Positions 50,124 to 55,368 of a stretch of 55,368 nt of DNA are shown piece after piece. The notes under the pieces were generated by a model. That model did no database searches. It had not been told where the DNA came from and was given only the letters and a program-made list of their open reading frames with translations. This DNA comes from DASRLE01 sp964558455 (GTDB taxonomy: Bacteria; Verrucomicrobiota; Verrucomicrobiia; Limisphaerales; Palsa-1400). The number at the start of each line of letters is the position of its first letter. Positions within the stretch are counted from its first letter, which is position 1. The stretch lies in NCBI GenBank assembly GCA_964558455.1, contig CAZLEE010000003.1, positions 1 through 55,368 of the forward strand, read 5' to 3'. Both the position numbers and the translations under genes were made by a program.

Positions 50124-50849
50124 ATGGATAAATCGCTTTTATCAACAAAGCCAATCCCCGTTCGTGAACGCCTGATTTTTGCCATGGATGTTCCCAGCGT
50201 GAAGGAGGCAAAAGAGCTGGTCGAAAAACTGGGCGACTCGGTCCGCTTTTACAAGCTCGGTTTGGAAATATTCATGGCCGGCGGGTATTTCGAATTGATC
50301 GAATGGCTGCGCAAGGAAAAGAAAGAGGTCTTTGTCGATCTCAAGTTTTTCGATGTGCCCCAGACGGTTCAGTCGGCGGTAAGCCAGTTGAGAAATCACG
50401 ATGTCAGATTCACGACCGTTCATGGCAATAACGAGATTCTGAAGGCGGCGGTGAAAAACAAGGGGGATGTGAAGGTTCTCGCGGTCACTGTTTTGACTAG
50501 CCTGGACAGGGCCGATATAAACGACCTGGGGTTTGCGTGCGATACCGCTTCCCTCGTGTTATCGCGCGCGCGCCGCGCTTTGGAACTGGGTTGCGACGGC
50601 GTCATCTCCTCGGGCCTGGAATCCAGAAAGTTAAGGACCGATTTGGGCGGGAATTTCTTGATCGTGATACCGGGAATAAGGCCGGTTGACAACACGTCTG
50701 ACGACCAAAAGCGCAAGGTCGATGTTGAGGACGCTTTCCTAAACGGGGCGGATTATATTGTGGTGGGAAGGCCGATTAAAAACGCGCCCGATCCCAAGGC
50801 CAAGGCCGAGGAAATCCAAAAGCGCATCGCCACCCTTTTCGCGCAATAA
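50124..50849 (+). CDS. pyrF: Orotidine 5-phosphate decarboxylase
   Basis: 241 residues from the ATG at 50124; ATGs at 50121 and 50076 or a TTG at 50073 would lengthen it by up to 17 residues. It removes CO2 from OMP to give UMP. RLIFAMDVPS is the first strand, VFVDLKFFDVPQTV holds the catalytic DxKxxD motif, TTVHGNN and AVTVLTSL the later barrel strands, and IPGIRP and DYIVVGRPI the phosphate loops. It ends 1 base before the stop of the convergent sulfatase gene. Confidence 0.93.
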   Translation: MDKSLLSTKPIPVRERLIFAMDVPSVKEAKELVEKLGDSVRFYKLGLEIFMAGGYFELIEWLRKEKKEVFVDLKFFDVPQTVQSAVSQLRNHDVRFTTVHGNNEILKAAVKNKGDVKVLAVTVLTSLDRADINDLGFACDTASLVLSRARRALELGCDGVISSGLESRKLRTDLGGNFLIVIPGIRPVDNTSDDQKRKVDVEDAFLNGADYIVVGRPIKNAPDPKAKAEEIQKRIATLFAQ

Positions 50850-50850
50850 A

Positions 50851-52965
50851 TTACTTCAACGCGCCGGCCTTGGTTTCTCCGTGAACCAGAGCCGTCGCTG
50901 GCACGGGCTGTTTGGCGATGGCGGCGCTGGACCATTGCAAGCTTAACGACGGAGCGCCGCCAGCGTGGCGGACGTAGCCGAGCCGGATTGGATGCAGGCC
51001 CGCCTTGAGGTTGATGCGGGCGCTGAGTTCCGAGCCGCCGGCATAGCCGAAGTCGGCGTCGATCACACTGGCGGTGTGGATGCGCAGAAAAGCGCGGCCA
51101 TCGGTGTTCAGGTAGAGCGTGTAAGCGCCGTCGGCCGGGACTTTGAGATAGCCAGTGTAAAGGAGGCCGATGTTGTCGTCGCGGGTGCGGACCGAGAGGT
51201 CCAAACCTTTGCACTGTCCGGCAGCCGTCGCGGCGATGGGCGTGAAATCCGGCACCCACGGGAAGCTGCCTTCAAAAGCCTGCCAGTTGAGACCGCTGGC
51301 CGCGCGCGCGGCGACGGGAGGAATCAAATCGTTGTCGAAAGGCCGTGGAACGCTGGGATCGGGGCGTCGCATTTGCAGGACGGCGTCCTTCATGCGCTGC
51401 TGCAACTCCGCAAAATAAGGGCCGGCGCCGGCCAGATTGGTCGCTTCCTTGACGTCTTTGAGCGTGTTGTAAATCTGAAAATCGTTCGTGTTGGAGACGA
51501 TATTATAGCGGACGCCTTTGTAGCCATCCAGGCTGACCACCTGCTCGTTGTTACGGACGGCGTTGCGGTGCAAAGGCCCAAACTGCTTGTAGTTCGGGGT
51601 TCTTCCGTGGAAATAGTATTCCAGATAAATCGTGCTTTCCCGTTGCGCGCCCGTTCCCGTCAAGGCGGGCACAAGCGACACTCCGTCGCTGCGGGCCGGG
51701 GCGGGCAAACCGGCCAGCTCGGCAAACGTCGGCATCCAATCCTGAAATTGCGATGCTGTATTATTGACAGTTCCGGCCTTGATGCGGCCCGGCCAGCGCG
51801 CCAGCGCCGGCTCGCGTATGCCCCCCTCCCATGAATCCCGCTTGATCCCGTCCATCGGACCGAACGAGTCGAAGAATGTCGGGTCCTGGGTGCATATTTC
51901 GCCCTGGCCGACTTTGCCGCCTTCGTTGTGCGGGCCGTTGTCCGAGGTGAAGATGACGAGCGTGTTGCTGTCGCAATTGAGGTCCTTGAGGGTTTGAATC
52001 ACGTCCGCCACGGCGTCGTCCAGACGGCGGATCATGGTGGCGAACCGCTTCTCGGCCTCCGGCCACGCAATTTCAGGAGTAGCCGGATTGTTGTCATTAT
52101 CCCAGGTGGCGTTGGCATAATCGGGATGAATCCACTCGTCGATGACGCCGGTCGCGGTGTTGAGCATCGCGCCGGGTGTGCCGGTCCATTGCACGCCGCC
52201 GTTGGTGCCGCCGCCCGCCGGATAGGCGGCCGCAGGCACCTGGAGCCGGGCGTGCGGCGTATCGTAGGCAAGGTAAATGAAAAACGGCTGCGCGGCGTTG
52301 GTCGCCTGATGATCCGCCATCCACTTTTTGGCGCGGGCGGTCCACAGGTCGGTGGTGTAACACTTGTCAAACATACCAGTGACGTTGCGGGCGCCGTCGA
52401 TAAGCGGCTGGCCGTCCTCCTTGGGATAGTGGGAATGGCCGTTGCGATGATCGAGATAGCCGAAAAAGTAATCGAATCCCCTCAACATCGGCCCGGCGTT
52501 GCGCGGACCGAGCGCGCTGCCATCCAGTCCGTATTTCCCGATCGCCGCCGTGGCGTAGCCCGCCTGCTTGAGGACGGTGGCGAGGGTGTGGTTGTTTTCC
52601 AGCGGATAGTCAAATTGATTGTCCCGCACGCCGGAATGTCCCTGATGCACGCCGCAAAACAACGAGGAGCGGGCCGAGGCGCAGACCGGGGCCGCGCTAT
52701 AATGACGGCGAAGCTGGATTCCCTCGGCCGCCATGGCATCAAGCTTGGGCGTGACGAACGCGGGCATGTGCCGGTTCAGCGCGAAGTTGCGGCCATTCTG
52801 GCAGAAAACCCCCAAGTCGCCCCACCCCATGTCATCCACCAATATGAACACAATATTGGGCGGGCGTTTCTGAATTGCCTCCGGGCCGGACAGCGGCGTC
52901 TCAGCCCGAAGCGGGGAAAAGGCGAGCCAGGCTGCCACGACTGCGATTCCGGTTCTTGTAATCAT
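50851..52965 (-). CDS. Secreted arylsulfatase with C-terminal PA14 domain
   Basis: 704 residues. Signal peptide MITRTGIAVVAAWLAFSPLRA. The sulfatase fold begins PPNIVFILVDDMGWGDLGVF (metal-binding Asp pair). The active-site Cys for formylglycine is in SAAPVCASARSSLF; the third position is Ser rather than the more common Pro. GKYGLDG, TPHARL, FTSDNGPHNEGG and DSWEGGIREP complete the site. Residues after about 560 (PFDNDLIP.. GLDLSVRTRDDNIGLLYTGYLKVPADGAYTLYLNTDGRAFLRI) are a PA14 carbohydrate-binding domain. It probably cleaves sulfate from a polysaccharide outside the cell. The maturation enzyme is not in the window. Confidence 0.9.
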   Translation of the reverse strand: MITRTGIAVVAAWLAFSPLRAETPLSGPEAIQKRPPNIVFILVDDMGWGDLGVFCQNGRNFALNRHMPAFVTPKLDAMAAEGIQLRRHYSAAPVCASARSSLFCGVHQGHSGVRDNQFDYPLENNHTLATVLKQAGYATAAIGKYGLDGSALGPRNAGPMLRGFDYFFGYLDHRNGHSHYPKEDGQPLIDGARNVTGMFDKCYTTDLWTARAKKWMADHQATNAAQPFFIYLAYDTPHARLQVPAAAYPAGGGTNGGVQWTGTPGAMLNTATGVIDEWIHPDYANATWDNDNNPATPEIAWPEAEKRFATMIRRLDDAVADVIQTLKDLNCDSNTLVIFTSDNGPHNEGGKVGQGEICTQDPTFFDSFGPMDGIKRDSWEGGIREPALARWPGRIKAGTVNNTASQFQDWMPTFAELAGLPAPARSDGVSLVPALTGTGAQRESTIYLEYYFHGRTPNYKQFGPLHRNAVRNNEQVVSLDGYKGVRYNIVSNTNDFQIYNTLKDVKEATNLAGAGPYFAELQQRMKDAVLQMRRPDPSVPRPFDNDLIPPVAARAASGLNWQAFEGSFPWVPDFTPIAATAAGQCKGLDLSVRTRDDNIGLLYTGYLKVPADGAYTLYLNTDGRAFLRIHTASVIDADFGYAGGSELSARINLKAGLHPIRLGYVRHAGGAPSLSLQWSSAAIAKQPVPATALVHGETKAGALK

Positions 52966-53162
52966 CGGTGACCCTCAGGTTGTCCCGCCCTTGATTCATT
53001 ATTCAATAACTTTCTCAATTTCATCTCCCTGCCGAAGGCGTGAAACCCAAACATTTGGCGTCTGGTTGACGCAATCCGGGGGGCAATGGGATTTACCCGA
53101 GGACGTCGGCTCCAATGGCTTGATTCATGCTAATTTTTTGTAGAGAAGAAATGAGGGAGACT

Positions 53163-53807
53163 ATGAACGCAAAAATCGCGACAGTTTTGGGCCTGGGTCT
53201 GGGAATTCTGGCCGCTTCCGCCGCCCATGCGGCTGTTCTTTACAGCCAGCCGGATAACGGCGTGGGGGGCTGGTTGAGCGCAACCGGACAGGACGCCACG
53301 GCTTACGATGATTTCACCCTGGCCGGCGGCGGGACGATCACCGCCGTGGACTGGTCTGGCATCTTCCTTTACACCGAAGGGCCGGACGTCACCGGATTTA
53401 CGGTGAACTTTTGGAGCTACGCTGCCGGCACGCCCCGCGCGTTGTTGGCCAGTTATAATTTCGGCGGCAGCACGGGACAGACTTATGCCGGGTTTGATCC
53501 CTCCGGCTTGCAACTCTACAACTGGTCGGAAACATTGAACGTTCCATTTGCGGCTGCCCCTGGGACCGAATATTTTCTGTCAATCGTGGAAGATGCGCCC
53601 ACCACGGCATGGTATTGGAAAACCTCCGCCGCCGGCGATAATGGCGGCTACGAAAACGCCGGCTCGGCTTACGCAACGGGGCAAAATCTGGCGTTTACGC
53701 TTGAAAGCATTCCAGAGCCAAGCACGATGGCTTTGCTTCTCGGCACGGCATTCACCGCCCTGGGTTTAGCCGGGAGAATGCCCCGCCCGTCCCGCCCCAA
53801 TCAGTGA
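53163..53807 (+). CDS. PEP-CTERM sorted exported protein
   Basis: 214 residues from the ATG at 53163, preceded by GAGGGAG (a strong Shine-Dalgarno). Signal peptide LGLGLGILAASAAHA. The mature part (LYSQPDNGVGGWLSATG, AYDDFTLAGGGTITAVDWSGIF) resembles the DFxxxxxxxIxxVxWxG beta modules of PEP-CTERM proteins. It ends IPEPSTMALLLGTAFTALGLAG then basic residues, the PEP-CTERM sorting signal that an exosortase would recognise; none is in the window. Probably a biofilm-matrix or surface protein. Confidence 0.88.
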   Translation: MNAKIATVLGLGLGILAASAAHAAVLYSQPDNGVGGWLSATGQDATAYDDFTLAGGGTITAVDWSGIFLYTEGPDVTGFTVNFWSYAAGTPRALLASYNFGGSTGQTYAGFDPSGLQLYNWSETLNVPFAAAPGTEYFLSIVEDAPTTAWYWKTSAAGDNGGYENAGSAYATGQNLAFTLESIPEPSTMALLLGTAFTALGLAGRMPRPSRPNQ

Positions 53808-54135
53808 ACTTTCGCGTTGATTCATGGGAAAACGACACCAAAGGAATGTTGTGGTTGACTCATGGTTTCAGGACCTCGCATGTTGCCTCACGGGGGAATG
53901 ATATCGAAGGAATATTGCGGCCGGCTCACAACCCCTGAGCCTTATGGGATAATTTATTTTTCTCCTTGATCCGACATGCACAAACGGCATTATGATTGCT
54001 CTACCCGCATTGCAGTCGACAATGCGGGTAGAGAAGTTTTTTTCATGGAGATTCATTTCCGGGGCGCGGTTGGGGGAATTTGCTCGACACTCGGCGGCGG
54101 GGATGCGGCATAATCGGGCGCGTGAACCGTTGCGC
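53808..54135. other. Gene-free region with degenerate repeat and an orphan intrinsic terminator
   Basis: 328 bases between the PEP-CTERM gene and the sigma factor gene. It holds two loosely similar segments (around 53835-53870 and 53897-53930) with GAAGGAAT or AAAGGAAT. GATAAT at 53948-53953 is a possible -10 box, and a strong hairpin with T run lies at 53999-54043. No homologous ORF. Confidence 0.55.
53999..54043 (+). terminator. Strong intrinsic terminator
   Basis: CTCTACCCGCATTG (53999-54012) and CAATGCGGGTAGAG (54020-54033) form a perfect 14-base stem with a 7-base loop, followed by seven T at 54037-54043. It is 191 bases after the PEP-CTERM stop and 92 bases before the sigma factor start, so it may end a small RNA or act as an attenuator. 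Confidence 0.75.
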
Positions 54136-54882
54136 ATGAAAACCGGAAGTTCCGAGTCCAGTTTGGGGGGCGGGGAACGATTTGTGACGACGCACTGGAG
54201 CGCGGTGGCGCGCGCCGGGACGGATGATCCGGCCGCCGCCCGCGAAGCGCTGGGCGAGCTTTGTCAAACCTATTGGTATCCACTCTATTGTTTCATACGC
54301 AGGCAAGGACACGCCCCGCACGAGGCGGAAGACCTGACCCAGGGATTTTTCGCCCGGCTGATGGAAAAGAATTTTGTGGGGGACGCCCGGCGGGAACGGG
54401 GGAAATTCCGCACTTTCCTGCTGGTGGCGCTGAAGGGTTATCTGGCCAATGAGTGGGATCGCCAACACGCGCAGAAGCGGGGCGGATTCCACACGGTCGT
54501 CGAAATCGACCAAGCGATGGCCGAGGCGCGTCTGGATGCGGAATTGAAACAGGAATTGACGCCGGAAACCCTGTTTGAGCGGCAATGGGCTTTGATGATG
54601 CTCGAACGGACCATGACCCGGCTTCGGGAGGAATATATCGACACCGGCCGGGCCAAATTGTTTGAGCATTTGAGCGCCTGCCTTGCCCAGTCGCAAGCGT
54701 CCGTGTCTTACGCGGAAATCGCGCGGGAATTGCGTCTGACGGAGGCCGCCGTGAAACAGGCCTCCTACCGTTTGCGCGCCCGCTACCGCGAAATATTGCG
54801 CAGCGAGATCGCCAAAACCGTTTCCACGCCGGAGGAAATCGACGAAGAATTGCGCTGCCTCTTCGCCTGCTTCGGCCATTAA
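54136..54882 (+). CDS. ECF-like RNA polymerase sigma factor, kinase-associated type
   Basis: 248 residues from the ATG at 54136. HAPHEAEDLTQGFFARLMEK is region 2 (the DLTQ core-binding helix), and ARRERGKFRTFLLVALKGYLANEWDR continues it. The C-terminal SVSYAEIARELRLTEAAVKQASYRLRARYREILRSEIA is the region 4 HTH. This group of sigma factors is common in Verrucomicrobia and Planctomycetes next to serine/threonine kinases, and here the kinase starts 58 bases downstream. Target genes unknown. Confidence 0.88.
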   Translation: MKTGSSESSLGGGERFVTTHWSAVARAGTDDPAAAREALGELCQTYWYPLYCFIRRQGHAPHEAEDLTQGFFARLMEKNFVGDARRERGKFRTFLLVALKGYLANEWDRQHAQKRGGFHTVVEIDQAMAEARLDAELKQELTPETLFERQWALMMLERTMTRLREEYIDTGRAKLFEHLSACLAQSQASVSYAEIARELRLTEAAVKQASYRLRARYREILRSEIAKTVSTPEEIDEELRCLFACFGH

Positions 54883-54940
54883 TTTCAAGGCGCCGCGTTA
54901 CCTATGGCCTGTTTTGATTAAGTAGGGTTGGAACGAAAAT

Positions 54941-55368
54941 ATGAATCCAAACCGACAATCAATCCGGTGCTCCCGATGCGGCGCGGAACTGCCGCCGCAC
55001 TTACCGGCCGGCCTTTGCCCGAAATGCCTTTTGGAAGCGGGGCTGGGCAGCCAGCCGCAATTCGGACCAGAAGGCACGGTGGCGCTGCCCCAATCTGCCG
55101 CGCGCAAAGGTTTTCCGCAACCGGGCGAACAGTTCGGCCATTACCGTCTGGCGCGCCTGCTGGGCCAGGGCGGCATGGGAGTGGTTTATGAAGCCGAGGA
55201 CCTCGAAAACGGCCGCCGGCTGGCGCTGAAAATCCTGAGCCAAACCCTGGATTCGCCGGAAGCGCGCAAACGCTTTTTGCGCGAGGGCCAGATCGCGGCC
55301 TCCGTCAATCATCCGAACAGCGTCTATATCTTCGGCACCGAGGAAATCGCCGGCACGCCGGTGATCGC
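54941..55368 (+). CDS. Serine/threonine protein kinase, N-terminal part
   Basis: About 142 residues before the window end. It begins with a zinc-ribbon-like CSRCGAELPPHLPAGLCPKCLLEAG, common at the start of these Verrucomicrobia kinases. The kinase domain follows: YRLARLLGQGGMGVVYEAEDLENGRRLALKIL has the glycine-rich loop and the ATP-binding Lys (ALKIL). FLREGQIAASVNHPNSVYIFG is the C-helix region with its conserved Glu. The catalytic loop and any sensor domains lie outside. It probably acts with the sigma factor upstream. Confidence 0.9.
   Translation, partial: MNPNRQSIRCSRCGAELPPHLPAGLCPKCLLEAGLGSQPQFGPEGTVALPQSAARKGFPQPGEQFGHYRLARLLGQGGMGVVYEAEDLENGRRLALKILSQTLDSPEARKRFLREGQIAASVNHPNSVYIFGTEEIAGTPVI

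Noticed and set aside
1..55368. CRISPR arrays, rRNA, tRNA or IS elements
   Set aside because: No regularly spaced repeats, tRNA cloverleaf or transposase-like proteins were recognised on reading; a dedicated search was not possible.

Overview
The window looks like part of a Verrucomicrobia scaffold, probably of the Pedosphaera/Limisphaera type (inference, no search was run). Signs of this are the high-GC coding sequence, a PEP-CTERM protein, a PA14-bearing sulfatase, a sigma factor followed by a zinc-ribbon serine/threonine kinase, a GH172 (DUF2961) protein, and many secreted Ala/Gly/Thr-rich proteins. A run of exactly 100 N at 47831-47930 is an assembly gap, so order and distance across it are not proven. 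No rRNA, tRNA, CRISPR array or transposase was seen.

Layout. (1) 1-3515: nucleotide-sugar operon (rfbA end, RmlD-like reductase, rfbB, UDP-sugar dehydrogenase). (2) 3627-8480: a His-rich secreted peptide, a GH172-type protein, a B12-binding radical SAM protein and a CvfB-like RNA-binding protein. (3) 8599-9239: a minus-strand toxin-antitoxin module (DUF2281-like, hicB, hicA) whose hicA is frameshifted at its histidine motif. (4) 9466-15199: a TPR protein, an OprO/P-like porin, a secreted protein and a PstS-like protein. (5) 15449-22775: an AraC regulator, TpsB and TpsA (two-partner secretion). (6) 22873-25300: an exbB-exbD-tonB-exbD operon. (7) 25632-34231: trpS, archaeal-type apgM, SMP-30 lactonase, an esterase, two small convergent related secreted proteins, and an operon of LpxH-like phosphatase, glycosyltransferase and GH1 glycosidase. 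(8) 34553-47830: a flagellar and signalling island with fliC, fliD, a FlgM-like protein, fliS, two FlgN/FliT-like proteins, three HDOD proteins, a receiver-HD-GYP protein, a lipoprotein and a Pro-rich/TPR pair. (9) After the gap: an SMR transporter, a small conserved protein, a DUF2293 protein, pyrF, a sulfatase, a PEP-CTERM protein, a sigma factor and a kinase cut by the window end.

Two regulatory patterns tie regions together. In the flagellar island, sites matching the sigma-28 consensus (TAAA, 15-16 bases, GCCGATAA) precede fliC, the divergent 131-residue repeat protein, the flgM-like/fliS operon and, back to back on one palindrome, an HDOD gene and the Pro-rich/TPR/FlgN-like operon. In the envelope regions, 11-base-spaced GTNNNNN half-sites centred on GTAACAT, resembling Pho boxes, lie upstream of the porin, of the AraC/TpsB/TpsA genes and of exbB-exbD-tonB-exbD. 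Together with the PstS-like protein and the OprP-type porin, this suggests a phosphate-linked outer-membrane uptake and secretion regulon (inference).
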